DNA of 64,000 bases from Torymus aiolomorphi (lineage: Eukaryota; Arthropoda; Insecta; Hymenoptera; Torymidae): positions 20,346,209 through 20,410,208 of the forward strand of contig CM070874.1 in the NCBI GenBank assembly GCA_036365515.1. Reading direction: 5' to 3'. A program made the position numbers and the translations under genes. The notes beneath the pieces were generated by a model, which was not told the DNA's origin, did not search any database, and saw only the letters and a list, made by a program, of their open reading frames with translations. Within the stretch, counting starts at the first letter, position 1; each line of letters starts with the position of its first letter. Shown here piece by piece: positions 47,097-59,400 of this stretch.

Positions 47097-47430
47097 AGTT
47101 ATATGAGTCACCACATAGGTACTTAGACGCATCGGCCAGCCAGCCTCCTTATCGCTCCGAATGGAATCTGCATGGACAAAGAGAAGCCAGAAGACAATGA
47201 AGATGCAATATATACTTTTCATATATACTTTATACATATACTCTCTTTATACTCTCTTACTGCACTTCGCATCGACGATCGCCAGTCTCTGTCGGGCATC
47301 CAACCTGTAACGACGTTTTAATAAATCATTATTCTAATCAACACCCTTTGTTCGATTACTTACTTTGGCGAGTGTTACCTGTGTGTGTGTTACCTTTCCT
47401 TGGTGATCCACCGGGGCTTGCCACATAACT
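47097..47430 (+). repeat. Errantivirus 5' LTR (334 bp)
   Basis: Runs from agttatatgagtcacc to gccacataact, with AATAAA near 47,322 as the likely polyadenylation signal. The primer-binding site begins at its last base (tggcgctgcggagac), complementary to a tRNA CCA end; I cannot name the tRNA with confidence. Confidence 0.92.
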
Positions 47431-47699
47431 GGCGCTGCGGAGACAGGACCGTGAAGCTGCAAAACTCAGATTCTCCCTCAACCTGGTGACGGAAATCTTC
47501 AGCGAGGAAGCAGTTGGCGTTTCAACGTCCATCATCACGGAACCTACCACGTCAAGATTGGAGTCCACCTGCAAGCAGAGATTCACCCGAAATCATTAAA
47601 GACAAACTAGTAAGTCTTTGAAATTTCCTATATCCTACCCAACCCTATCCTTTTAAGTGCAATTGATTTTACGTGAAGCGTAATCAAAGATAAAGCAAA

Positions 47700-48884
47700 C
47701 TGGCAAATAACGGAGATAATCAACAAAATCTTACGGTAGAATAATTTAAATTGCGACTTACGATATGGCGCGACGCGATCCCCATATATGAAGGAGGTAC
47801 AAGACTCCTTTCGCACTTTATACAAACGTGCGACAAATTCGTAGAAAATGTAGCGACTGCAGATAATGCAATAAACGAGGCATTATTCGCATTAATCAAA
47901 TCAAAGATTCGCGGTGAAGCACTAGACCTAATAGTGGCAAATAACCCGGCTACATATACCGCATGTAAAACGCTCTTAGTTAATAGATTTAGTAACCCAA
48001 GTTCGGAGGAGTTACTATTTAACAGACTAAGTGTATGTTATCAATTGATAAATCAGTCTTACGAAAAATACGCGGACGAAATCAAAAGCAGGCTAAATAA
48101 ATTGAAGGAACACATACAGTTAAATAATCGAGACGCTAATTTTATAAGTATTAAAAATACATTTTATGAAAACGTATCCAAAAGTACTTTTATAAACGGT
48201 ATTAAAGAGCCTCACCATTCTTACTTGCTACATTTTGATTTAGACGACGTTGAGGCATGTATAATAAAATGCCGTAAATACGTCAACCATGAACAACAAA
48301 GTGCTTTCTTCAATTTCGCACGACAACGTGATAACAAACCTAAGCCCAACGTATTCAGTACAATCAATGCTAAAAGTACAAATCCATTTGCGACTAATAG
48401 TAATCCAAAAATTATTCACCCTTCAAATAATTTACCAAGTACTTCAAGAAATGTAAATCCATTTTATTTGCAACCGACACCCGCATTTGCACAAACACAA
48501 CCTGGATTTATCCCCACAAATTATCGTAATAACAATTTTGGTCAAAATAATAATAATCTGCCAAGACAACAAAATTACCAACCAACACCAATGTTAGTCA
48601 GTACAAGAAATACTAACAAACAAGGCGTTAATCCAACAAATAGATCAAATAATTTACCAGCACAAAATAACTTTAAACCAAGAACGAACTTCTTTAAGAG
48701 TACAGGACCATCAAACTTTATCGCTGAAGAGTTGCATCATCAACAGGAACAAGGAGAAGAGGAAGCAATCAATTATCAAAATGACTCACCTGTACCAGAC
48801 CATGAAGAATTTAATCAAGAAAACGACGAGAGTAATAACTGCCAAAATTTTCAACAAGCTCCCGATACGACAGAACCGACGTGA
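47700..48884 (+). pseudogene. Errantivirus gag (start region damaged)
   Basis: Open for 377 codons from 47,751 and ending TGA at 48,882-48,884. An in-frame TAA lies at 47,742-47,744, and no ATG is found in the N-terminal part of the open frame, so the proper start appears lost. The core includes LLSHFIQTCDKFVEN and SFNRLSVCYQL-like capsid features (LFNRLSVCYQLINQ). The C-terminal third is Asn/Gln/Pro-rich and has no zinc knuckle, as in errantiviruses. It overlaps pol by four bases in a different frame, consistent with minus-one frameshifting. Gag forms the particle core. Confidence 0.8.
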
Positions 48885-51800
48885 TAAATTTAAATTCGAT
48901 TAGCAATTCACCCGAATTACCACACATAACAGCGACAAATCCACCTCTTAAAATTCTCATCGATTCTGGAGCCTCATCATCCATTATCAATCCAGAAATT
49001 GCATATAAACTATTTCCAAAATTTATATTTCCTCACGAATTCGAAATTAAATCGGTGCACAAAACGACGAAAGGTACACATGCGCTTCCCTTTCCTATAT
49101 TACACGAATACGGTGATGACACACCTATAACTTTCTTAATAGCAACGTGGAACTATACGTACGATTGTTTAATCGGACATAAGGATTTGGAGAATTTGGA
49201 AGCGAATATTAATTACAAAACTCAAATTTTTAGCACATCTAAATTTGAAATAAATTACTTTAAAAATATACCGGACGATCATCAAAATGTTAAAGTGAAT
49301 CATCATCAAGGAGTAGAATTACCGATAAAAACTGATCACATGAACGAAGAAGAAAGATATAAAATTACATCACTATGCCAGAAGTACAAAGACTGTTTCT
49401 ACAATGAAAATAAAAAATTATCAGCGACTTCTGCGGCTTCACACAACATAAGAACAAAGGACGATCACCCTATCTATGTAAAGAGTTTTAGATACCCATA
49501 CCATCTAAAAGAAGAAATTCAAACTCAAATCAGAAAACTGTTAGACGAAGAAATTATTCAACCAAGCAACTCGCCCTACTCATCCCCCGTATGGATAGTT
49601 CCGAAGAAAGAAGATGCAAGTGGAAGAAAAAAATGGAGAATGGTAATAGATTATCGTAAATTAAACGACAACACCATCGAAGACAAATATCCATTACCTA
49701 GAATGGACGACATTCTAGAAAATCTGGGCAAATGTTCTTACTTTAGTACATTAGATTTGGCACAAGGTTTCCACCAAATACCCGTCAACAAAGATTCAAT
49801 TGAAAAGACAGCTTTTACCGTAGAAAACGGACACTATGAATATGTCAGAATGCCTTTTGGTTTAAAAAACGCTCCGGCTACTTTTCAACATCTGATGGAT
49901 AGAATTTTAATGAAATATCTACATAAATTCTGCTTTGTTTACATGGATGATATAGTAATATTATCGAAATCACTCCAAGAACATTTACAACATCTGAAGC
50001 TAATATTCGAAGAACTAGAGAAATATGGTTTAAAAATTCAATTAGATAAGAGTGAATTTCTAAGGAAAGAAGTTCCATTTTTAGGCCATATAATAACAGC
50101 AGACGGAATCAAACCAAATCCCGATAAGATCAAAGCAATTTTAAAATATCCGATACCTAAAACCCAAAAAGAAGTTAGAATATTTTTAGGACTAACCGGC
50201 TTTTACAGAAAGTTCATAAAAAATTACGCAAAAATAGCGAAACCAATGACAAAAGCACTCAAGAAAAAAGAAAAAATAGATCCAGAAGATAAAGACTATA
50301 AAGAAGCGTTCGAGAAACTCAAAGAATTGATCACTAACGCACCAGTGCTCGTCTACCCAGACTTCACCAAACCATTTACTATCACAACCGATGCCTCAAA
50401 CTTAGCAATAGGTGCAGTTTTATCTCAAGAACAACATTTTATCTCGTGTTATTCACGAACATTAAACTCAGCAGAACAAAGCTATCCGGCGATAGAGAAA
50501 GAATTACTGGCAATAGTGGAAGTATGTAGACAATTTAGACCATATATCTATGGTAGGAAATTTACGATTGAAACAGATCATAAGCCATTAACCTGGCTCT
50601 ATTCTTTAAAAACGCCTAACGCTAGACTGATTAGATGGAGACTAAGATTAGAAGAATATGATTACATAATAAAATACAAAAAGGGTTCTGAAAATTATGT
50701 CGCCGACGCACTGAGTCGAATTGAAATTAATGCTAATAAAACAATAGAAGAAGACTCACTCTCAATGGTGCCTCAAACACCTGACGATGCACCTGTCACA
50801 CCTGAAGAAATGGACGAAATATTTGATGATGACATGGCAACAGTCCACACAGCTGAAGAAAATCCGACCTTTTCACTACCTATAACAGACAAAAATGTTC
50901 ACGCTTCTCATTACAGCATTATCATAAAAGAAGAAAATGATTACAACTTCAAAGTAAACAAAGATAAACTTAAAGTACAATACACGGTGAAAATTAATAA
51001 ATCAAATGCAGAAACACATTTACTTAAGTTTTTCATGGAAAATATTAAACCCGATAAGCAATATGGTATCTACTTTACGACCGAAGAATGGGAAAGAATT
51101 ACGTATAGAATATTGAAGGATCATTTCAATGAAAAATTAAAACTAATCAAAAGAACCACGTATACACCTACGATTGATAAAAATAATTTCATAAAAGAAC
51201 TCGAGACATATCATAATCAAAATCATAACGGTATTCGAGAGACCTTAATACACTTTAAGAGAAAACTCTATACACTTAATATGGATTGACTTATTCAAAA
51301 TTTTATAAATCAATGTGATATATGCTTAGACCATAAGTATGAGAGAAACCCATATGAAACAAAAACATACGGCCCTATTATAGCTAGAAGACCGCTCGAA
51401 CATATACACATGGATGTATTTCATTTCAACAAGGATAAATTTTTAACAATTATAGATATTTTTTCCAAATATGCTCAAGCCTATTATCTGCCAGATGGAA
51501 ATGCCACGACCGTGATAAACAAATTGGAACACTTTGCCTCACACCATAACTTTCCGGATAAAATTACGACAGACAATGGAAGTGAATTCAACTCAACAGT
51601 ATTTAAGGAGTTCTGCCGCATACATAAAATTCAATATCATCAGACAACGATAAACAGACATACATCGAATGGACCCATAGAAAGACTGCATTCAACCCTA
51701 AAGGAAAAATTAAGTATTTTATCCAATCAAAATCCAAAGGAAACAGTGAAAAATCTTATGATCACCGCTCTCTTAATATACAATCAGAGTATACACTCTA

Positions 51801-52228
51801 CAACTAACTATACGCCTTTTACACTGTTATATGGACCTTATGACGAACTACAGAAACACATTATCGAGCCCGATGCCGATACCATAGAAAGATATAATGA
51901 AATCAGAAAAAATGAAATTTTACCTTTTTATGACACGCTATATAGAAACCAAAAAGAGCAACAAAAGTTACCTGATAGCCCTGACAAATCGTTAGAAAAT
52001 AAAGAAATTTACATGAAAACACATCAACAACAACGCGACAAAACCGCACCACGATATCAAAAATTACTTGTAGAGACACAACAAGGCCCCTCGTTAGGTT
52101 GCTATATTCATGGTCAAGAATGCCGATATAATTTACGAAGTGCCAAAAGAATAAGAAAAACTTCTTCTTTACAAGACAATGAAGACGGCACTAATCTTGA
52201 TGCTCATAGCTCTGCTCGCGGAGAGTAG
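48881..52228 (+). pseudogene. Errantivirus pol: protease, RT, RNase H, integrase (one nonsense codon)
   Basis: Protease LIDSGASSSIINPE is near residue 27. RT includes VIDYRKLNDNT, FSTLDLAQGFHQIPV and the YMDD box (FVYMDDIVILS) near residue 354. RNase H shows TTDASNLAIGAVLSQ and TDHKPLTWLYS. The integrase HHCC module starts with YHNQNHNGIRETL and is interrupted by TGA at 51,287-51,289; the same frame continues with CDICLDH and the core [22 protein letters not shown] and [15 protein letters not shown]. The frame ends at 52,228 and overlaps env by 50 bases. Apart from the nonsense codon it is continuous, so this is a recently inactivated copy. Confidence 0.9.
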
Positions 52229-53682
52229 CGAAATCAACCAAAATAAGACGCATTACGACTACCAACAAGAAGCTGGAAGAATAGTTGGAAGTTATCATTA
52301 CCTACATTTCAACATCGACGTTACTACGCTTTTGAAAACTTTCAAACATATAAAAGCTAGCTATACAATATTATCTAACCAAGGCGAATTAAGAGAATCA
52401 AGTTTATTAAAGCAGGCCGAAATTCTATGTAATGAAATACCCCAGAATCTACAAATAATAATGCCATCAAACATGAGAACGAAGAGACGGTTAATAAACG
52501 GATTATGCACAGCTATAAAATACATTTTTGGGAACCCAGATGCAAATGACTTAGAAAAGATAAACAACTACTTAAATTCTCTACAAAATCAACAACAGGA
52601 AAATATATTTACTTTAAATGAGTCAATAAGCATAATAAATACGATAAGTAAACAAATAAATAACAACACGAATATAATTAATAAAAATTTAAAAGATGTG
52701 GAAAACTGTAAATGACCAAACTTTGCAAACAAATCTATTTGAAGCGATCATGACCCTTATAACCCAGGAGCAACATTTTCTCAGATTACTTAATAAAATT
52801 AAAAGATCATTTATTTTCAATGAACAAATATTCGACTTAGAATTGTTAACCTATGACCAAATATCGGATATACGTGTACATTTATTGGCAATCTACTCTC
52901 AGAAAGAGTTAATATTACACTACCATAATTTGCTAGATTTTCGCTTTGCTCAGGGATCAATTGCATTCACACAAAATCTTATTGTATACACCATCAAAAT
53001 CCCTATCCTTAATCCTATCGAATTTTCACTCCATCAAAGACTTGCTATAATCAATTACAATAATCAGACAGAAATTATCACCGCGCCATGGAGTTTGACC
53101 GGGACATCTATAAAACTATTTGCTAATAAGTGCCGACAGATGTATGAAAAGAATTTTTTATGTCAACAAATTATAACGGAAAGAGTCAAACCGATTATCA
53201 TTTCAATTAGTCCACCTTTAATACTGATATACAAATTATCTGAAAATTTAACGCTAGTATCGAGTAATTATCCGATCAAGGTTAAACATGATAATGACCA
53301 ATTGATGATCCGAGGAACATATGAAATACAAGGAAATGATGTACAAGTACAGGGATACCGACTTGACGAAAATCTTGGTGAAATGGAACAATCCAGCCTA
53401 ATTTCACCTTTAGTTATCAAAGACAACCAGTTGAATTTCGAACCTCTAAAAACTTTGACATCACCTACACTAAATATGCCAGTTTCTAATCAAACTAGAA
53501 CCGAATTCGTCCTGTCTACAAGTTCAATTATATTAGTATTGCTGTTCATAACGATTACATCGATTTACTTAATGTACAAAATAAAAGTCAAGAAACAACG
53601 GCCGCAACTTACCAAAAAGTCCAAAGATAAGGATATCAAAGACGAGGACGTCATTGAACTTGGCCATGGAGGAGTTATATGA
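52179..53682 (+). pseudogene. Errantivirus envelope gene, frameshifted
   Basis: The ATG at 52,179 is followed by a hydrophobic signal peptide (residues 3-14). A basic RTKRR motif at residues 100-104 with a hydrophobic stretch after it is the layout of a furin site and fusion peptide. Insect errantivirus Env proteins are known to be related to baculovirus F proteins. The first frame ends at 52,715 and the remainder lies in another frame to 53,682, so the protein is broken near 52,700. The second part carries a transmembrane segment at about 53,510-53,580 (SIILVLLFITITSIYL) and a short basic/acidic tail that runs to within the start of the 3' LTR. The intact protein would sit in the envelope and mediate entry. 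Confidence 0.85.
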
Positions 53683-54006
53683 GTCACCACATAGGTACTT
53701 AGACGCATCGGCCAGCCAGCCTCCTTATCGCTCCAAATGGAATCTGCATGGACAAAGAGAAGCCAGAAGACAATGAAGATGCAATATATACTTTTCATAT
53801 ATACTTTATAAATATACTCTCTTTATACTCTCTTACTGCACTTCGCATCGACGATCGCCAGTCTCTGTCGGGCATCCAACCTGTAGCGACGTTTTAATAA
53901 ATCATTATTCTAATCAACACCCTTTGTTCGATTACTTACTTTGGCGATAGTTACCTGTGTGTGTGTTACCTTTCCTTGGTGATCCACCGGGGCTTGCCAC
54001 ATAACT
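53673..54006 (+). repeat. Errantivirus 3' LTR (334 bp)
   Basis: Same length as the 5' LTR with five substitutions seen by eye. Preceded by a purine-rich ggccatggagg that can serve as polypurine tract; the last codons of env read into its first bases. Followed by CGCT, the target duplication. Confidence 0.93.
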
Positions 54007-54010
54007 CGCT

Positions 54011-54640
54011 CGGTGCAATGCCGTTCACTTGCTGTTACAACAGGGTAACTCGGAAGTTACTCAGGAATTTATAAACTAGTCTGAGCCAATATAGCGTGCA
54101 ATTATAAGGTGGGAAACGCGTATGTACCCTGTGCTCGGATAATCACCGAGGAAGTCAGCGATCCCGCAAAGGCGGCGGTATCCGAGGTACAACGAGTATG
54201 ACGAGCGGAAATGGAAGGGAGCGATAACAATACTCGTGAACTCCGAAATAATTGAAACAATACAGGGTTTATTAGAAATAAAAGCAGTGACTCTAACAAC
54301 AAAATTAATATCAATGCGCCGCTTTATTTATGCTCACGAAGTCACGTAGCCTCGCGAGATGCACGCGTCGTGGATGTCACGCTCACACACACTCGGAAAC
54401 GTGGTGCACAGCACGTCTCCGTCGCACCCTACCTCGTGCGTCGAGGTAGAGTTTCGCTCGCAAGCCAGGGACCTGCAGGCACTGATCTTTCTCGCCAGGA
54501 ATCGATGGGTTTGAAGTTTGCAACGTTGCAATCCAACGAAAATTCGGTTTTCGGAAAAACCACTTTTTCCACATGAATGACATAATATACTATAAATAAT
54601 GGAAGAATACATGAAAATTGAATAAAATAAATCAATTCCA
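54011..54640. other. GC-rich block, unassigned
   Basis: Continues the GC-rich sequence that precedes the provirus at about 46,985-47,096; before the insertion the two formed one block of about 0.7 kb. A minus-strand AATAAA lies at 54,267-54,272. Short overlapping ORFs on both strands have no recognisable domain. It could be an LTR of another element or a host exon or promoter region. Confidence 0.35.
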
Positions 54641-54659
54641 AACTACCCCCACCCCCAAT

Positions 54660-56770
54660 ACGGAATTCGTAAGATACGTAAGAGAAAAAAATTATCTCAT
54701 TGCGGGGTTTGGCATTTCCAAACTTTTTAAAGCTGGAATTACATTTTGAGCATACAAACTACACGTAAAAAAATTACGAACCATTTCGACTCCCGGAGCA
54801 CCCCCAAACAGCTTATTATGTAGGGGTCGTGACAGAAACAAAATTCTCACTCCGCGACGTCTGGCATTTCTAAACTTTTTAAAGCTGAAATTACTTTTTG
54901 AGCACAAAAACTCCCTGTAGAAAAATTACGAACCAAATCGACTCCCCGGAAAACCCCCAAACAGCTGATTATATATCAATCGTGACGGAAAAAAAAATTC
55001 TCTCAGCGGCCTTTGGCATTTCCAAACTTTTTAATGCTGGAATTATCTTATGAGTATACAAACTACCTGTAAAAAAATTACGAACCAAATCGACTCCCCG
55101 GAAAACCCCCAAACAGCTTATTATATAGGGGTCGTGACGGAAAAAAATTCTCACTTCGCTGCGTCTGGCATATCAAAATTTTTATACCTGGAATTACTTT
55201 TTGAGCATAAAAACTCCCTGTAAAAATATTACGAACCAAATCGACTCCTCGGAAAACCCCCAAACAGCCGATTATACAGGGGTCGTGACGAAAAAAAAAA
55301 TCTCTCTCCGCGGCGATTCGCTTTTCCAAACTATTTATTGCTGGAAATATTTTATGAGCATACAAACAACGCGTAAAAAAATTACGAACTAAATCGACTA
55401 TCCGGAAAATCCCCAAACAGCCGATTATATGGGGGTCGTGACGGAAAAAAAATTCTCACTCCGCGGCGTCAAGTATTTCCAAACTTTTTAAAGCTGAAAT
55501 TACTTTTTGAGCAGAAAAACTCCCTGTAAAAAATTAAGAACCAAATCGTCTCCCCGGAAAACCCCTCAAACAATTGATTATATAGGAGTCGTGACGGAAA
55601 AAAATTCTCTTTCAGCTGTGTTTGGCATTTCCAAACTTTTTATTGCTGGAATTGTTACTTGAGCATGCAAACTACCCGTAAAAAATTACGAACCAAATCG
55701 ACTCCTCGGAAAACCCTCAAATATCTGATTATATAGGGGTCGCGATGGAAAAAAAATTCTCTCTCTGCGGCGTTTGAAATTTCCAAACTTTTTATTGCTG
55801 GAATTATTTTATGAGCATACAAGCTACCCGTAAAAAATTACGAATCAAATGGACTCCCCGGAAAACCCCCAAACAGCTTATCATATAGGGGTCGTGGCGG
55901 AAAAAAATTCTCACTTCGCGGCGTCTGGCATATCAAAATTTTTATAGCTGGAATTACTTTATGAGCATACAAACTATCTGTAAAAAATTACGAATCAAAT
56001 CGACTCCCCGGAAAACCCCCAAACAGCTTATATATAGGGGTCGTGGCGGAAAAAAATTCTCACTCCGCGGCGTCAAGTATTTCCAAACTTTTTAAAGCTG
56101 AAATTACTTTTTGAACAGAAAAACTCCCTGTAAAAAATTAAGAACCAAATCGTCTCCCCGGAAAACCCCCCAAACAATTGATTATATAGGAGTCGTGACG
56201 GAAAAAAATTCTCTTTCAGCTGCGTTTGGCATTTCCAAACTTTTTATTGCTGGAATTATTACTTGAGCATGCAAACTACCCGTAAAAAATTACGAACCAA
56301 ATCGACTCCTCGGAAAACCCTCAAATATCTGATTATATAGGGGTCGTGATGGAAAAAAAATTCTCTCTCCCCTGCGTTTGAAAGTTCCAAACTTTTTATG
56401 GCTGCAATTATTTTATGAGCATACAAACTACCCGTAAAAAAATTACGAACCAAATCGACTCCCCCGAAAAACCCCCAAATATCTGATTATACAGGGGTCG
56501 CGATGGAAAAAAAATTCTCTCTCTGCGGCGTTTGAAATTTCCAAACTTTTTATTGCTGGAATTATTTTATGAGCATACAAGCTACCCGTAAAAAATTACG
56601 AATCAAATCGACTCCCCGGAAAACCCCCAAACAGCTTATCATATAGGGGTCGTGGCGGAAAAAAATTCTCACTTCGCGGCGTCTGGCATATCAAAATTTT
56701 TATAGCTGGAATTACTTTATGAGCATACAAACTATCTGTAAAAAAGTTACGAACCAATCGACTCAAAATA
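54660..56770. repeat. ~152-bp satellite, ~13-14 copies
   Basis: The phrase ggggtcgtgacggaaaaaaa recurs at about 54,826, 54,978, 55,131, 55,282, 55,433, 55,588, 55,739, 55,888, 56,040, 56,191, 56,342, 56,496 and 56,649, 149-155 bases apart. Other constants are tttccaaactttttaaagctgg-type words and aaattacgaaccaaatcgac. Blocks at about 55,445-55,760 and 56,050-56,340 are closer to each other than to their neighbours (four-monomer spacing), and 55,740-55,980 matches 56,497-56,740 (five-monomer spacing), which shows higher-order duplication. ORFs inside are artefacts. Confidence 0.9.
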
Positions 56771-56779
56771 AAAACCGCT

Positions 56780-57064
56780 GCCAATTCATAGGCGCGTAGC
56801 TTCGTCGAACTTAATTTATTGATCCCTTTAATTAATTTTTACTTCTAATATTTAAAATTTAATACTTTATCTTGTACGGTTAGACTAAGTAGGAGAAGGT
56901 CATGGGTCCAGATTCAGCTTAAACTGTGCGTTATATCTTTTTACGTAATGGACCGATTTTTTTGGACAACGAACTTGATCTGAAGATATATAAAAGCTAC
57001 ATCTGTGCGAATTTCAGGACGATTGGGTAATTTTTGCTCTTGTTATCGTGCGACAACGAAAACG
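56780..57064. other. Spacer, no gene recognised
   Basis: AT-rich sequence between the 152-bp satellite and the 310-bp duplication, with no coding or structural signal seen. Confidence 0.4.
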
Positions 57065-57690
57065 CCAATTTTTTCTAAAATAATTTTTTTCTAAAAAACA
57101 AATAAAGATAATCTCTTGAAATTTTAACCACATATAATCTTAAATTAGCGTAATAACTGGTTAAAATTTCAAGTCGATAAATAAAGTATTTTTTGAGAAA
57201 TTAATTTATGAAATATAAATAAGTTTTCCTTAATAACAAATGACAGAGTGAAGATATTTTAAATTTTAAAAAAGGAAAATATAGGTAATTTAAATACCGT
57301 TCAAGAAAAGTTTATTATATTATGTAATAATGGCTATAAGATATGAAAAAATCAAAAAAACTAAAAATTCAAAATTCGTTTTTGGAAAATAATTGTTTTT
57401 CTAAAAAACTAATGAAGATAATCCCTTGAAATTTTAATCACATATAGTCTTTAATTAGTGTAATAACTAGTTATTTATTTCAAGTCGATAAATAAATTAT
57501 TTTTTGATAAATTAATTAATGAAATATAAAAAAGTTTTCCTTAATAACAATTGACAGAGTGAAGATATTTTAAATTTTAAAAAAGGAAAATATAGGTAAT
57601 TTAAATACCTTTCAAGAGAAGTTTATTATATTATGTAATAATGACTGTAATATATGAAAAAATAAAAAAAAAATAAAAATTCAGAATCGT
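57065..57690 (+). repeat. 310-bp tandem duplication
   Basis: Two units with matching words 310 bases apart: ataatctcttgaaatttt at 57,108 and ataatcccttgaaatttt at 57,418; gacagagtgaagatatttt at 57,242 and 57,552. The copies differ at several positions, so the duplication is not recent. Confidence 0.85.
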
Positions 57691-57826
57691 TTTTTGGTTA
57701 TAAAACAAAAGAAAATCAATAAAAACTCAAATCCATCAAGGTACCTTTCTTTTCTCGCGAGACGAGGAGAATAAGCTTTACCCGACGAAAATCGGTCGAT
57801 TCGTTTCGGAGATATGAAGAGTTCAA

Positions 57827-57995
<169 letters not shown>

Positions 57996-57997
<2 letters not shown>

Positions 57998-58420
57998 AGT
58001 GATGGCCCCCGATCCTTCAGAACGTGGGAAATAACTAGATTCCTGCAGTGGGTCGTGGGAAATGACTAGATCTAGTATTTTCCCAGCGGCGGAGACATCG
58101 CGTCTCAGAGCCAACTTCGCGTCCGTTCGGCTAATTAGAAATTGGAACGGAGCATTCAAAGCAGACGAAGCAGAAGCTTATGTAGGTTATGATTTTTGTA
58201 CTCCAATTGAATAAAATCACAATGAAATAAATTAAAGTCAACAATAAGCAGAAACGCATTTTAACAACGAGGGAGAGAAAATTAGATAAGTATTACTTGT
58301 TGTTTGAATAATTTTGTGTATTTGAATTTTTAATAATTCTGAAAGAAATAAAATATTTTTTAAAAATTTAAATACTCAAAATATTTTATGACAAATATCC
58401 ATTATTTCTTGATCAGATAC
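57996..58420. other. Intergenic, no gene recognised
   Basis: Includes a short repeat of gtgggaaat.actagat near 58,024 and 58,048; no other structure. Confidence 0.4.
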
Positions 58421-58599
58421 TTTGTGTGGGTATTTCTTTCTATTCCAGAAGATTGTTCATTCATGCAACATGGATGAAATAAGTATAAGTAAAGCTTATA
58501 AATTCAAACAGACAATCAGACATAAACAAGAAACTCAGGGTGGTCAAGTTTACAGTCGGCACATAAAAAAAATTAATTATCATGTGCAGTTGCAACGTC

Positions 58600-59400
58600 T
58601 ACTAAAAGCGAAAAGAGGGTTTATACTCTATGCTGTGTTTCAGCAAAATAAAACGATCAGTGATGTAGCAGGCTCGTCTACATGTTCAGGCTTAGACTCA
58701 GTTCTCATATGTAAGAGTATGTATTGCATATTACAACATGATATCAACGATGTGAAAGAAGTCAGTCATCAAGTGCAGTTGCGATACCTAATCAAGTGTA
58801 AAGTAAAAGTCGAAAGAATTTTATACTCTATGTTACAGCAATATCTATAAATGAAATTGAAAAGCTCATAAGTGGTGTAGTAGGTTCGTCAGCGTGTCCA
58901 GGCTTGGACTCAGTTCTCATATGTAAGTTGTTTATATGAATATAAAAGAGTATGCTGTTTTATATGAATATAAAAGAGTATGTATTGTATATTACAACAA
59001 GATATAGACTATATCAAAGAAGTCAATCATCAAGTGCATTTGAAATACATAATAAAAGTGTTAAGTAAAAGTGAAAAGAATTTTATACTCTGTACAGTGT
59101 TATACCGAAATCCATAAATGAAATTCAGAAGCTCATAAGTGATGTAGCAGGCTCGTCTACATGTTCAGGCTTAGACTCAGCTCTCACATGTAAGAGTTTG
59201 TATTGCATATTTGAACAAGATATATACCATATGAAACAAATTAATCATCAAGCGCAGTTGCTATACATAATAAAAGTATAGAGTTAAAGTGAAAAGAATT
59301 TTATACTCTGTGCAGTGTTACAGCAAAAGGAATAAACAATATTCAAAAGCCCACAAATGATGTAGCAGGCTCGTCGACAAGATCAGGTTTGGACTAAACT
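58600..59400 (+). repeat. ~215-260-bp degenerate tandem repeat, four copies
   Basis: The theme gtagcaggctcgtctacatg followed by a ttcaggcttagactcag-type block recurs at about 58,666, 58,877, 59,143 and 59,359. Each copy carries aagtgcagttg and gaaaagaattttatactct words. One unit is lengthened by a small internal duplication (atgaatataaaagagtatg near 58,938 and 58,965). A 142-codon ORF at 58,422-58,850 crosses two units and has no recognisable domain, so I treat it as chance. Confidence 0.75.

Larger units (their letters stand above)
47097..54006 (+). mobile_element. Errantivirus-type gypsy provirus with env, full length
   Basis: 6.9-kb element with gag, pol and env in that order between two 334-base LTRs that start agttat and end ataact, the terminal style of insect errantiviruses. 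A 4-bp duplication CGCT flanks it (47,093-47,096 and 54,007-54,010). I count five base differences between the LTRs, about 1.5%, so insertion is fairly recent. Gag, pol and env each carry at least one disabling change, so this copy is not infectious by itself. Confidence 0.93.

Noticed and set aside
47040..47237. Small ORF shared by both errantivirus LTRs on the minus strand
   Set aside because: It lies within the LTR, antisense, and has no recognisable domain.
54692..56784. ORFs with VRNFFTGSLYAHKIIPA words
   Set aside because: Products of the 152-bp satellite.
58422..58850. 142-residue ORF as a host gene
   Set aside because: It spans two units of a degenerate tandem repeat and shows no domain or codon signal.
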